NCBI RefSeq assembly: GCF_014640815.1
Contig: NZ_BMHM01000001.1
Location: forward strand, 620,001 to 684,000
Direction of reading: 5' to 3'
Source: Vreelandella lutescens
GTDB taxonomy: Bacteria > Pseudomonadota > Gammaproteobacteria > Pseudomonadales > Halomonadaceae
Length of the DNA stretch: 64,000 nucleotides
This document shows, piece after piece, positions 37,272-46,600 of the stretch (within the stretch, counting starts at the first letter, position 1; each line of letters begins with the position of its first letter). Both the position numbers and the translations under genes were made by a program. The notes under the pieces were generated by a model. The model did no database searches and had not been told where the DNA came from. It worked only from the letters and a program-made list of their open reading frames with translations.

Positions 37272-39737
37272 TTGGTCGACGCACTAAATGCCTGGTGGGC
37301 TCAACAGCTCGTGCTGTGTGATTGGGCTTTTACACCGCACCCACTCGCGGTGGATGCGGTAGCGGCGGAACAACGCCTGCTGCAGCTGGGTATTGCCGAT
37401 CGTGGCGCGTTGGCAGACCAGTTGTTTTTTGCACTCGGCGCACCGGCTAACAGTGCAGATATGCTGTTGGGCGCACTCGAGTGGGCAGCACTGGCGGGTG
37501 CGGCTGGGTGGTTAACTCAGGCGCAGGCCACCACCTGGGCACACCATATAACGCGTCGGATTACCGCAGACTATAGCGATCAGCGAGCGTGGTTGGCGGA
37601 CCTGCGCCGTGCGCTAGGCGCAAAAGGCTGGGAAACCGGTGCCGATGACCGCTTTATTGATGCCTGCCAAGCGTTGTCTGATCTCGAAAGTGAAGGCGAA
37701 GGGGTTACTTGGCAAGCCCTGGACGCCGCGCTTGCCCGCCTGCCTGCTCCCGCCTCGCTATGGCCGCAAGCGCCAGAAGCCACTCCTTGGCGGTTGAATG
37801 CCCTGTTTCGACCGGTTGTGATGTATCCGGCCAACGCCGCCGATTGGCCAGACGCCATCGAATGGTTAGAGCGCATTTGGCAGGTGTATGACCGCGAACA
37901 ATTAATAGAAGTAATGCTATGGCTGAGTGCCCAAGGCGAGCGTCAGCGCTGGGATATTGAAGCCCGCGAGCTTTTGCCCATGGATCATGCCCAGCGTCAG
38001 GAGTGGCAGCGTGGCGCGTTAAACGATGCCCCTTACGCTCCGGTACTAACTACCTTTGTGAATCAAGGTGAGCCATTAGAGTGGGCCGCCTGGGATTGGC
38101 TGCGGTTAGTAGAGTTAGCGTGGGCGGGTGCCTGCTGTGGCTGGCTAAGCCAAGCGGAAGCCGATGACTTAGCGGCTCATGCGGCTGACTTGGTGGGTCG
38201 ACGTTACCATGACTGGCACGCCGTGCTGAAAGCCTACATGCGCGGTCAGAGTCTATTTGAAGGCGTAGACCGCCGCGGTATGACGCCCAGCGCACGCCAT
38301 AAGCTGCTAATGCATGCGCCCTATAGCCCATGGAAGCACACGCTGAGCGCGTTATTGGATGATGCTACCCGCGAAGCCTCCCGCACGCGTATCAAAGCGT
38401 GGCGTAATACCCCGCATCACTGGCTGCTGGCCCTGGCGGGTGTGCGTGAGCCGGATGTGATGCTGCGTCAGTTAAATCCTGCCGCTCCCATTGCTGAAGA
38501 GCGGCGCGCGGATGCGGCGGTTTACCTACAGGATTCATTGGGCCTGCATGCCGATGAAGGCCATCAGGTGCTGGCGCGCTACTGGTTGCCTGCCCAGGCA
38601 CACCATTTGAATCAGTTAGCCGCGGATGCCGTGCACGGCGTGATGCCACCATCGCAAACGCGTTTTGGCCAGCCAACGCCCGATGAGTTGAAGCAGCGTA
38701 ACGCGGTCAAAGGGGTTAGCCGCCACGCCGCGACGATTCACATGGCCGAGAAATTCGCCTTTTACCTGCATATGGCGCTCGATAGCGGCTTGTTTGAGCA
38801 AGCGCCGCTTATGGAGCACGCCAACGCGTTGCGTAGCTGCCTGTGCCGTTTTTATGCCTCTCCAAAGCGCCTGTTAGAAGCCTGGTTTGCTTGGGAGAGC
38901 TGCCTGCCCGAGCCGGAGCACGATTCGTTGATTAATGAAATTGCCTGGCACCTGGAAGACCCCGGCAGCCTGTTTCATTGGCTGGATTGGCGACCAGATG
39001 CTTGGTGCGAACCGGGTGAGCGGCCGACCCTGAGCCACTTTACGGCGATGTCGCTAGTCGGGCCGCTGAACAGTGCGGTGTGGAGCGAGCCGCAGCTGGA
39101 GAGCCCCCGGGAGTGCGCAGATATCCGCGAATGGGTAGAGAGCCATTACCACCTGACCAGCGCTGATGACATGCAGGAGTTTTTAACCTTCATGCTGGAG
39201 GCAGGTGACCGGCAGGAGTACCAGATTAACTACGCGCCCTACACGCTGAACCCGGAGCGCTTGACAGCCGAAATCGCCATTTTGGAATCCGGTGACTGCG
39301 CAGAGGATGAGCGTCATCACCTGCTGCGGCTGCGCCGGGTAAGCACCAATGAAGACGGCTGTAATGATGTCGACATGGCGGCATGGGACATTGCGCAATT
39401 GGTAGATCTTGCCATTGCCGCACGGCAGCTAGGTTGGCTTGATAAGCAGGCATTCGCTCAGGTGCTAGACCGCGCCTACCAGCTAGCAGCGGATCACTAC
39501 TCCGGTTGGCAAGAGTACGCAGCTGGCATGTATGCAGGCTTCTCATTTTTTATGGGCGAAACCCCCGAACGGGAGAGCTTTTTAGCGGGCTTCCGGCAGG
39601 CGCTAGTGGCGTGGCTCTGCGGCGCTCCCATACTGGCGGGCCCATGGGCGAGTCTCGATTTTCCGGGCAATAAGCCACGCCATTTTGCGCCGCTGCATAT
39701 TGATACGCTGCCGGGTGATCAACGAATCTTACATTAG
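37272..39737 (+). CDS. Large protein with repeated DUF1266-like units
   Basis: This 821-residue cytosolic protein has no signal peptide or membrane helix. It contains repeated units in which a helix of type W-x-L-x-x-L-x-x-A is followed by GWL, a second helix and then Y-x-x-W with a final G. Clear copies are near residues 70-125 (WAALAGAAGWLTQ), 272-330 (WDWLRLVELAWAGACCGWLS) and 704-765 (WDIAQLVDLAIAARQLGWLD); a weaker one is near 480-548. The last ends in FFMGETPERES, as in DUF1266 (YbeU/YbeR-like) proteins. TTG at 37272 has GAGG 6 bases upstream and is preferred to TTG at 37245. Function unknown. Confidence 0.7.
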   Translation: MVDALNAWWAQQLVLCDWAFTPHPLAVDAVAAEQRLLQLGIADRGALADQLFFALGAPANSADMLLGALEWAALAGAAGWLTQAQATTWAHHITRRITADYSDQRAWLADLRRALGAKGWETGADDRFIDACQALSDLESEGEGVTWQALDAALARLPAPASLWPQAPEATPWRLNALFRPVVMYPANAADWPDAIEWLERIWQVYDREQLIEVMLWLSAQGERQRWDIEARELLPMDHAQRQEWQRGALNDAPYAPVLTTFVNQGEPLEWAAWDWLRLVELAWAGACCGWLSQAEADDLAAHAADLVGRRYHDWHAVLKAYMRGQSLFEGVDRRGMTPSARHKLLMHAPYSPWKHTLSALLDDATREASRTRIKAWRNTPHHWLLALAGVREPDVMLRQLNPAAPIAEERRADAAVYLQDSLGLHADEGHQVLARYWLPAQAHHLNQLAADAVHGVMPPSQTRFGQPTPDELKQRNAVKGVSRHAATIHMAEKFAFYLHMALDSGLFEQAPLMEHANALRSCLCRFYASPKRLLEAWFAWESCLPEPEHDSLINEIAWHLEDPGSLFHWLDWRPDAWCEPGERPTLSHFTAMSLVGPLNSAVWSEPQLESPRECADIREWVESHYHLTSADDMQEFLTFMLEAGDRQEYQINYAPYTLNPERLTAEIAILESGDCAEDERHHLLRLRRVSTNEDGCNDVDMAAWDIAQLVDLAIAARQLGWLDKQAFAQVLDRAYQLAADHYSGWQEYAAGMYAGFSFFMGETPERESFLAGFRQALVAWLCGAPILAGPWASLDFPGNKPRHFAPLHIDTLPGDQRILH

Positions 39738-39843
39738 GCTCGCCAAGCATAGGATAACTAGCTTATAGTCCAAGGTTTGAAAAAAATGAGTTTTCTCATG
39801 TTTGGGTCTTTTTCTTTTTTAATTCTGTCACGAGGTTAATCGC

Positions 39844-40479
39844 ATGGTTGCGTTGCCACACCCCGCTGTGACCGCTGTCCGTGTTGTAAGTGTTTGTGTC
39901 GCCGTTGCTTTTTTAGCTGGCTGTGCAGGCTCCGCCTCACGCCAGGGCATGGAAGCCCCCGAGGACTATTTCTCGATGTCGCTTCCCGGCATGGAAGGAG
40001 CCACTCCCCAAATGTCGCCCGCTGATCCAATCAATGCTCACCTGCGTAACCTGCAGACCCCCCCGCCAACAGTCGTGCGCCAAGCGCTGTTAGCGCAGCA
40101 TCAGCGGTGGGCAGGAACGCCTTATCGGATTGGAGGGACGACGGATCGAGGGATCGACTGCTCCGCCCTGGTAAGAAACGTTTTCCGCGATACCTTTGAC
40201 GTAGAGTTACCCCGTTCTACCCAAGATCAAGTGCATGAGGGACGCCCGATCGACCGCCAAGAGCTGCAGGCGGGCGATCTGGTCTTCTTCCGCCCACCCG
40301 GACGCTACAACCACGTGGGCATTTACGTCGGCAATGGCTATTTCCTGCATGCTTCCACGTCGAAAGGCGTGATTATTTCCAGCCTGGATAATAGTTACTG
40401 GCAGCGCTACTACTGGCAGTCGCGTCGTGCTCTAGAGCCGACCAACCTCGCCCAGCTCAGCAGCCGTTTCATGCCGTAA
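39844..40479 (+). CDS. NlpC/P60-family cell-wall endopeptidase lipoprotein
   Basis: A signal peptide with lipobox LAGC (Cys27) is followed by a short linker and then an NlpC/P60 domain: GTPYRIGGTTDRGIDCSALV carries the catalytic Cys, and NHVGIYVGNGYFLHAS the catalytic His. Length 211 aa resembles MepS/Spr and NlpC, which cut D-Ala-mDAP cross-links during wall expansion at the outer membrane. GAGG lies 7 bases before ATG. Confidence 0.9.
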   Translation: MVALPHPAVTAVRVVSVCVAVAFLAGCAGSASRQGMEAPEDYFSMSLPGMEGATPQMSPADPINAHLRNLQTPPPTVVRQALLAQHQRWAGTPYRIGGTTDRGIDCSALVRNVFRDTFDVELPRSTQDQVHEGRPIDRQELQAGDLVFFRPPGRYNHVGIYVGNGYFLHASTSKGVIISSLDNSYWQRYYWQSRRALEPTNLAQLSSRFMP

Positions 40480-40516
40480 GTGTTCGCCGTGAGCGTTGGT
40501 TCACGTTGGAAAGGCC

Positions 40517-41707
40517 ATGATTGAAGCAAAAACGCGCGCCTGGTGGCGCGCGACGGCGGCCCTATGTTTAGGGTCGTTTTTGGTATTTATTAATCTATAC
40601 GTGCCGCAACCGCTACTGCCGGGCCTGAAAGAGGCTTACGGCGTTTCTACCTTAGGCGTCAGCCTGCTGATGTCGGTATCTACGCTCTCTTTGGCCCTGG
40701 CACTGCTGGTGTTTGGGCCGCTCTCCGATGCGATTGGCCGCGAAAGCATCATGCGTATTACGCTGCTCTTGGCGGGCGGTTTATCGCTTGCGCTAGCCTT
40801 TGCACCCACCTTTGAAAGCCTATTACTGCTGCGCTTGCTGCAGGGCTTTGTGCTGGGTGGCCTGCCTGCCGTGGCGATTGCCTGGATGGGCGATGAGTTC
40901 GATAAAACCGCCTTACTGAGCGCCGTAGGGCTCTATATCGGAGCCAATTCATTAGGTGGCATCAGCGGGCGTATCGTTGGCGGTGGGGCGGCGGCAATAG
41001 GCGGGCCTAGCGCTGCGTTCCTGGCGGTGGGGGCCATGACCGTGGTGGGCTGCATCATTTTTTGGCGGCTACTGCCCAATAGCCAAGCGTTCACGCCAAA
41101 GCGCTTTCAACTGCGCCAAGCGGCGGGGGACCTGCTCGGCCATTTGCGCTCGCCGGTGCTGCTTGCCGCCTACTGCCTGGGCGGCATTAACTTTCTGATT
41201 TTTATTAACCAGTACAGCTATATTACTTTCCGTTTGGCGGAGGCACCCTATCGACTGGCGGCGAGCGGTTTAGGCCTGATCTTTCTCACCTACCTAGGCG
41301 GCACCTTTGGCTCGACGGTGTCGGGTAAGTTAGCGGGGCGCTTTTCTCCCGCCCGCTGCATGAGTGCGGGCATTGTGATTCTGATGTTGGGCACCGCCGT
41401 GACTCTGGCGGACTCGCTGGCGCTCATCATTCTAGGCTTAACCATTAACGCCTTCGGCTTCTTTTTGGCGCACTCGTTGGCGTCTAGCTGGGTAGGGCGC
41501 TACGCCCAAGGCGCACGGGGCAGCGCCTCGGCGCTCTATCTGGTGTTTTACTACCTCGGTGCCAGCATTGGCGGGTTTTGGCTGGAGCCTTTTTGGCGCT
41601 GGTCCCAGTGGCAGGGCGTGGCCATCGGCTCGTGGCTGCTGCTGTGCGTAACGTTGGCCATCGGTGTTGGCCTATGGCGCTTCGAGCTCCGTGCTACTAA
41701 CACGTAA
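40517..41707 (+). CDS. MFS transporter
   Basis: About 12 hydrophobic helices over 397 residues. The loop 2-3 signature FGPLSDAIGRESIMR is the MFS motif G-x-x-x-D-x-x-G-R. Overall it resembles the YnfM/Bcr-like drug and sugar efflux group. ATG at 40517 with GGAAAGG is chosen over TTG at 40496. Its 3' end overlaps the convergent ABC ATPase gene by 36 bases. The substrate is not predictable. Confidence 0.85.
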   Translation: MIEAKTRAWWRATAALCLGSFLVFINLYVPQPLLPGLKEAYGVSTLGVSLLMSVSTLSLALALLVFGPLSDAIGRESIMRITLLLAGGLSLALAFAPTFESLLLLRLLQGFVLGGLPAVAIAWMGDEFDKTALLSAVGLYIGANSLGGISGRIVGGGAAAIGGPSAAFLAVGAMTVVGCIIFWRLLPNSQAFTPKRFQLRQAAGDLLGHLRSPVLLAAYCLGGINFLIFINQYSYITFRLAEAPYRLAASGLGLIFLTYLGGTFGSTVSGKLAGRFSPARCMSAGIVILMLGTAVTLADSLALIILGLTINAFGFFLAHSLASSWVGRYAQGARGSASALYLVFYYLGASIGGFWLEPFWRWSQWQGVAIGSWLLLCVTLAIGVGLWRFELRATNT

Positions 41708-42307
41708 GCTGCCGCCTGCCAGATGCCACCGTTGGTTGCACAGCCGGTTGAGTAGTGCTGTGTCGTGACTAATCACGATGACGCCAAGCTGATGGCGTTC
41801 AGCGTGCGCTTTAAGCGCCTGCCACAGCGACAGCTGAGTGATGGGGTCCAGCATGGTGGAAATCTCATCGGCCACCACATAGCGGACACCGGGGGCGAGG
41901 GCGCGCAGCACGCACACTCGCTGTAGCTCGCCTCCGGATAGCGCATTAGGAAAACGCTTCAGCCATTGCGGCTCAATGCCAAAACCCTCTATCAGCGTAT
42001 CTGGCGGTGTCCACGCTTCCTTCAATATCTTTCCTACCCGCCAGCGCGGGTTTACCGCCAATTCAGGCGACTGCGGCAACCACTGAACGGGTCGTACCCC
42101 TCGTGCAGGCAGCAAAGAGCCGTCTATGGTCACGCTGCCCTGGTGGGGCGCTAGCTGGCCTGCCAACAGCTTGCCAAGCGTTGATTTCCCCGCTCCTGAA
42201 TCGCCGCTTAGCCCTAACCACTCGCCGGGCGCAAGACGTAGGGAGATATTCGTTAACAGCGGCGAGCCTGACGCAAAGCGAAACGATAGTTGATGGGCTT
42301 CAAGCAA
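41672..42307 (-). CDS. nikE: Nickel/peptide-type ABC transporter ATPase (NikE position)
   Basis: Walker A GDSGAGKSTLGKLLAG, signature LSGGELQRVCVLRALAP, Walker B VRYVVADEISTMLD and H-loop VIVISHDTALL are present. The best start is TTG at 42307, with AGGAG 7 bases upstream and an 8-base overlap with the preceding ATPase gene; the longer frame to 42385 starts inside that gene. The result is 211 aa. It is the last gene of a five-gene importer controlled from a NikR-type operator. Its 3' end overlaps the MFS gene. Confidence 0.8.
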   Translation of the reverse strand: MLEAHQLSFRFASGSPLLTNISLRLAPGEWLGLSGDSGAGKSTLGKLLAGQLAPHQGSVTIDGSLLPARGVRPVQWLPQSPELAVNPRWRVGKILKEAWTPPDTLIEGFGIEPQWLKRFPNALSGGELQRVCVLRALAPGVRYVVADEISTMLDPITQLSLWQALKAHAERHQLGVIVISHDTALLNRLCNQRWHLAGGSLRVSSTELEAP

Positions 42308-43118
42308 AGGCAGGCTCCTGACATAAGACGCTGGGCTGCGTGCTGAACGCGTTATCCGGTAGTGCCTGCCACAGTGACCGCGCATAGGGACTTGTCAGCT
42401 GTTCGCCCTGGCCACGAAACGCTTGAGCCGTTGCCGTCTCTATACCTCTACCCTGGTACATTACAGTGACTCGGTCGGCAACGGGCAGGGCGTGGCGCAG
42501 GTCGTGGGTAATCAGCATCACCGCTTTGCCCTCGCGTGCGATGGCTTTTAGCTTTGCCAATACGCGGTCACGCTGTGTGGGGTCAAGGCCCACGCTGGGT
42601 TCATCGGCAATCACTAGCTGGGCGTTACTGACCTGGGCCATGGCGATGAGTACGCGGCGGGCCATGCCGCCCGAAAGTTCGTGGGGGTAGTGGGTGGCGG
42701 CGTGGCTTAGCTGGTAGTGGGCCAGCAGCTCATCTGCTCGCTGCTGGGCCGCTGGGCGTCCCAATCCTGCCCGTTGGGCCGCCCAGCGCACCTGTTGACG
42801 GCTCCGTGCGAGAGGATCAAGAGCGCTTAATGATTGTGGAATGAGCGCTAGCTGACGGCCACGAAGCTGACGTTGGCGCGCAGGGGTTAATGGCGTCGCC
42901 TGAAAATGCAAAGCCCCTTCCAGCCTGGCCGCCGAGGGCAACAGTCCCATAATGGCAGCCGCCAATAGGCTTTTACCGGCACCGGACGCACCAACAACGG
43001 CATGCACTTCGCCGGGTGCTATGTGCAGCGAAAGCGCGTCAATACAGGTTGTCCACTCTTGTCGCCACCAGTGGGGGTAGTGGGGAAGTTGCAGGATTAG
43101 CCGGTCGATGTGCAGCAT
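42300..43118 (-). CDS. nikD: Nickel/peptide-type ABC transporter ATPase (NikD position)
   Basis: ATPase of the Dpp/Opp/Nik class: Walker A VVGASGAGKSLLAAAIMG, Q-loop ALIPQSLSALDPLAR, signature LSGGMARRVLIAMAQ, Walker B LVIADEPSVGLD and H-loop MLITHDLRHALP. The frame is open to 43184, but AAGGA 8 bases before ATG at 43118 gives the normal start (272 aa). It begins 28 bases after the permease gene and pairs with the next ATPase. Confidence 0.85.
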   Translation of the reverse strand: MLHIDRLILQLPHYPHWWRQEWTTCIDALSLHIAPGEVHAVVGASGAGKSLLAAAIMGLLPSAARLEGALHFQATPLTPARQRQLRGRQLALIPQSLSALDPLARSRQQVRWAAQRAGLGRPAAQQRADELLAHYQLSHAATHYPHELSGGMARRVLIAMAQVSNAQLVIADEPSVGLDPTQRDRVLAKLKAIAREGKAVMLITHDLRHALPVADRVTVMYQGRGIETATAQAFRGQGEQLTSPYARSLWQALPDNAFSTQPSVLCQEPAFA

Positions 43119-43146
43119 GGCAAGTTCCTTGAGTGAACAGTGGTGC

Positions 43147-43944
43147 CTACAGCGCTTTGCGTAGTAGCGCGGCGAAGCGCTCAATGGCTAGAACCATGAG
43201 CAGTAAACCCAGCCCAGGAAAAACGCCGAGCCACCAGTAACCGCCGGTGAGGTAGCGCATAGCATCGGCCAGTAAGACGCCGATGGCGGGTTGGCTCGGG
43301 TCGAGGCCAACACCTAAAAAGGTGAGCGCGGCTTCATGCAAAATGGCGTGGGGAAACAGCAGCAGCGCGCCGACCAAGCAGTGGGGCAGCAAGTGGGGCA
43401 GCAGGTGGTGCCACACAATAAACCCCTGGCGTTTGCCGAATCCTTTGGAAATCGCTACGTACGGGGCATGGCGTACGCTAAGTAGCTCTGCTCGGAGCAC
43501 CCTAGCAAGGCTGGGCCAGTGGGTCAGCGCGACGGCGATAATCACCGCCTGGGTTCCGCCGCCCAAAGCAAACGCTATCAGCAGCAGTAAAATCAGATGC
43601 GGCACGCTCAGCAGCGTATCAATCAGCAGGCTGACCAGTGCATCTAGCGTTGATGACAGCATGGCAAGGCTTGCAAGACTTAAAGCAATCAGCGTGCCCA
43701 GCAACGCAGCGCTAAGGCCTACCCAGAAACTCAGAGAAAGCCCGGCTAGCGTGCGTGCCCATAACTCACGGCCCAGGGCGTCAGTGCCCAGCCAATGGCT
43801 GGCGCTAGGAGGCATCAAGCGTGCCTCAAACTGCATATGAAGAGGAGTATCGCCCAACCAAAAACGGCTGCTAAGCAGGAGCGCTACCAGTAGGCAGAGT
43901 ACCCCTGCATAGCCTGCTGCCAGTAAGCGCGGTTGGTGGTTCAT
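43147..43944 (-). CDS. nikC: Nickel/peptide-type ABC transporter permease (NikC position)
   Basis: Inner-membrane permease of the DppC/NikC class, 265 aa. The N-terminal helix is followed by HWLGTDALGRELWARTLAG, the canonical entry motif of this family, and the EAA loop is ISKGFGKRQGFIVWHHLLPH. It overlaps the previous permease by 4 bases (ATGA), which indicates translational coupling. Confidence 0.87.
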   Translation of the reverse strand: MNHQPRLLAAGYAGVLCLLVALLLSSRFWLGDTPLHMQFEARLMPPSASHWLGTDALGRELWARTLAGLSLSFWVGLSAALLGTLIALSLASLAMLSSTLDALVSLLIDTLLSVPHLILLLLIAFALGGGTQAVIIAVALTHWPSLARVLRAELLSVRHAPYVAISKGFGKRQGFIVWHHLLPHLLPHCLVGALLLFPHAILHEAALTFLGVGLDPSQPAIGVLLADAMRYLTGGYWWLGVFPGLGLLLMVLAIERFAALLRKAL

Positions 43945-44933
43945 CGCTGCCCCTGCGCGATTCGCGGGTCAGCAAGGTGATACAGGCCATCGGCGATGAG
44001 GTTGCCGATGCTTACAAACAGTGCGGTAAATAGCGCAATCGCGAGCAGCAGCGGCACATCGCTTCTTAAGCCTGCCGCTACGGTGGCCTGACCAAGCCCA
44101 GGGTAAGCAAAAACTTGCTCAATCAGCAGTGAGCCGCCAAACAGCTCGCCAAGTGAGGCAAACGCCAGGGTAATGGCGGGCAGGCTGGCATGGCGAATGC
44201 CATGACGCCAGGCAATGTCGAAGCGGCTCGCCCCCTGGGCAAAGGCGTGCAGCGCGGTCTCTGAGCGCATAAACGCCACCATTTTGGCACGTGTGTGCAG
44301 TGTAATCGTGGCCATGCCCAGCAGTGCCAGTGTCGCAATCGGTAAGATCAGATGATGTAGCCGTGTTAGCGGATCAACCTCTTGCCTGAGGACGCCCGCG
44401 GGCCCCGCGCAGCAGGTGGGTGTCCAGCCGAGCGTTACTGAAAAGAGCAGTAGGGCCAGCATGGCAAGCCAAAAGGTGGGCGTCGACGCGGTGACATAGG
44501 CATAGCCGCTAATGAAGCGGTCAAGCCAAGAGCCCTCTTTACTGCCTGCCGCGATGCCCAGGATCATTCCCAGGAGTAGCGCCAGCAGCCACGCGCTGAA
44601 CAGCAGAGCCAATGAACGCTGAAAGCGCTGTTGAATCACCTCGCTGACGGGCTGGTTATAGATATGGCTCCAGCCAAGCTCTCCGCTGAGCACGTGACGC
44701 AACCAGTGACTAAATTGAACACTTGCCGGCGCATCGAATCCCCATTGTTCAGCAATCAGGGCGCGCTGTTCTGGGCTTACTTGGGCCATCTGTGGGCCAA
44801 GATAGGCGTCCACTGGGTCGATGGGCGAGAGCATCATCAGCCCAAACGAAACCGCTGCCACGCACAGCAAGACAAGCATCAGCCGCAGTATACGGCTGGC
44901 TAGCCATGCCGTTAATCGCATGTCCAGCGCCAT
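43941..44933 (-). CDS. nikB: Nickel/peptide-type ABC transporter permease (NikB position)
   Basis: Permease of the DppB/NikB class, 330 aa. Typical segments are the first helix after RILRLMLVLLCVAAVSFGL, VDAYLGPQMAQVSPEQRALI, LGWSHIYNQPVSEVIQQRF in the periplasmic part, and GGSLLIEQVFAYPGLGQATV near the end. ATG at 44933 or 44921 could be the start; both lie within the 3' end of the binding-protein gene. Confidence 0.87.
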   Translation of the reverse strand: MALDMRLTAWLASRILRLMLVLLCVAAVSFGLMMLSPIDPVDAYLGPQMAQVSPEQRALIAEQWGFDAPASVQFSHWLRHVLSGELGWSHIYNQPVSEVIQQRFQRSLALLFSAWLLALLLGMILGIAAGSKEGSWLDRFISGYAYVTASTPTFWLAMLALLLFSVTLGWTPTCCAGPAGVLRQEVDPLTRLHHLILPIATLALLGMATITLHTRAKMVAFMRSETALHAFAQGASRFDIAWRHGIRHASLPAITLAFASLGELFGGSLLIEQVFAYPGLGQATVAAGLRSDVPLLLAIALFTALFVSIGNLIADGLYHLADPRIAQGQR

Positions 44934-46495
44934 TCGAGCAGATTGGCGGTTACAGGCCAGCCGTGGCCGTGGGGGGCAACGCCTAGCTTGCCTAAATCCA
45001 GACAGCGGTTAGTGGCATACACGTGGGCAAGATTGACCATCCAAGCCCAACTGGTATCGCCTTGAAGTCCGTAACCAGTGTTGCCGTCCCACTGAGCGGC
45101 CCGCCAGTGTTGATTGGCTTCTTCAGCGTTAGCGGCGGCTTGTGCGGTATCCAAGTGGTGGTCGACTGTTTCGTTGGCGTAGTAACCACTGTTGTAAAAA
45201 CCAACCCCGGCGTGCTCGCTATGGAACAGATAGTAAATTTCCTGCGGACTTTGGCTGCCAAAGCCAAACACGATGGCGTCTTGGTGCAGTGCTTCTCTCT
45301 GTATCTCATCCCAGTAGCGGCCGGTGGGTTGCATCTCGATGCCGAGCGGCCGCACCATTTCGGCGCTCACCTGGGCGAGCTGTTGGCGCGTGGTGTCGCT
45401 TGATGGATAGGTGAGACGAAAGCGTGCAGGCTGGCCGTTTTTAAAACGCAGCTCGTCCTCGTTCTGACGAACCCAGCCCGCTTCATCGAGTAGGGCGTTA
45501 GCGCGGGCAAGATTAGGCGTTGCCACCTTCTCATCTTCATGGCTCCAGGGAAGGCCATCGGCTGGGCCAAAGGCGGGACGGCCAAAGCCGTTTAACGCGA
45601 CATCCACGAGCGTCTCACGGTCGAGGGCTAAATTGACTGCCTGACGAATCGCGAGATCGGCCGTTACGTTATTTCCAATCGGTGCACCGTTGGCAGCTTG
45701 TTCATCCTCATCAGGCTGCATGGGGAACAGAATGCCGCGGTTGTCGACGCTCTCCATAATGACCCGCTGCATTTGGTTGGGTATGTTTTTCGCTAATGCT
45801 TGCGGTATCGCAGCGAGATCCACCTGGCCCGCATGGGCAGCACTGAGGGTGGCGGCTTCATCCGTAAATAGAAACACTAACCGCTCAAAGATTGGCGTGG
45901 GGCCATAAAAGTAAGGGTTACGCTCAACAATCAACTGCTCTCCCTCTTGCCACTCGACAAGCTGATAAGGGCCTGACCCCAGCGGCTGCCTGCCATACCC
46001 TTCGCCGTAGCCGTTGTCGCGTTCTGCGTCAGGCACAATGCCCAGTGTCATGAGTTGATCAATAAAGGTAATGCGCGGTGTGGTAAGCGTGAGCTCGACA
46101 GTGTTACCGTCGACGGCTCGGGCACTGTCCAGCGCGCTAAGATCCGCGCGACCACCGGCCTCTGCGGCGGCGTTAAAGGTGAAGGCCACATCCTCAGCGG
46201 TAAGGGGAGTGTTATCGGAAAAGCGCACGTCTGTGCGTAACGTGAGGGTCCAGGTAAGGCGATCTTCAGAAAGTGCCCACTCGGTGGCTAAACCAGGTTG
46301 TGGGGTTAAATCCTGTCCAAGGGTCAGCAGTGTGGATTGAAAGAGCGGGTTGCCGTACTGGCCCCACCCAAGCAGCGGGTTAAACCCTTGCTCTGGTTCG
46401 CCGCCAATCGCCAGCACTAGCTGGTCTTTAGCTGATGCTGGCGCGCTTAGCGCCACGCATGCGGCCGCTAGAGCCAGTATGATAGTGCGACGCAT
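44912..46495 (-). CDS. nikA: Nickel-type ABC transporter substrate-binding protein (NikA position)
   Basis: Family 5 solute-binding protein, 527 aa, with a Sec signal peptide ending ASA. The mature start DQLVLAIGGEPEQGFNPLLG and the family motif LTWTLTLRTDVRFSDNTPLT are clear. The protein is distant from E. coli NikA and nearer to peptide or metallophore binders, so the cargo could be a Ni-chelate, as with other Nik/Cnt systems. Nickel is inferred mainly from the adjacent NikR gene and its operator in the promoter. First gene of the five-gene minus-strand operon. Confidence 0.8.
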   Translation of the reverse strand: MRRTIILALAAACVALSAPASAKDQLVLAIGGEPEQGFNPLLGWGQYGNPLFQSTLLTLGQDLTPQPGLATEWALSEDRLTWTLTLRTDVRFSDNTPLTAEDVAFTFNAAAEAGGRADLSALDSARAVDGNTVELTLTTPRITFIDQLMTLGIVPDAERDNGYGEGYGRQPLGSGPYQLVEWQEGEQLIVERNPYFYGPTPIFERLVFLFTDEAATLSAAHAGQVDLAAIPQALAKNIPNQMQRVIMESVDNRGILFPMQPDEDEQAANGAPIGNNVTADLAIRQAVNLALDRETLVDVALNGFGRPAFGPADGLPWSHEDEKVATPNLARANALLDEAGWVRQNEDELRFKNGQPARFRLTYPSSDTTRQQLAQVSAEMVRPLGIEMQPTGRYWDEIQREALHQDAIVFGFGSQSPQEIYYLFHSEHAGVGFYNSGYYANETVDHHLDTAQAAANAEEANQHWRAAQWDGNTGYGLQGDTSWAWMVNLAHVYATNRCLDLGKLGVAPHGHGWPVTANLLEWRWTCD

Positions 46496-46511
46496 AAGAC
46501 ACCTTTTAAGG

Positions 46512-46551
46512 CTGATAGTATGATGTTTTTACAATAACATCATACTATCAG
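46512..46551. promoter_or_regulatory. NikR operator between nikA and nikR
   Basis: GTATGA (46518-46523), exactly 16 bases, then TCATAC (46540-46545) reproduces the known NikR recognition site GTATGA-N16-TCATAC. It lies in an even longer perfect palindrome with 16-base arms (46512-46527 and 46536-46551). It lies 17 bases upstream of nikA and 49 bases upstream of nikR, so it can control both. Confidence 0.95.
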
Positions 46552-46600
46552 CGCTGGAAGTTGCGGCAGGACACCACCCCGGATCAGCGAAGGAGAGAGT

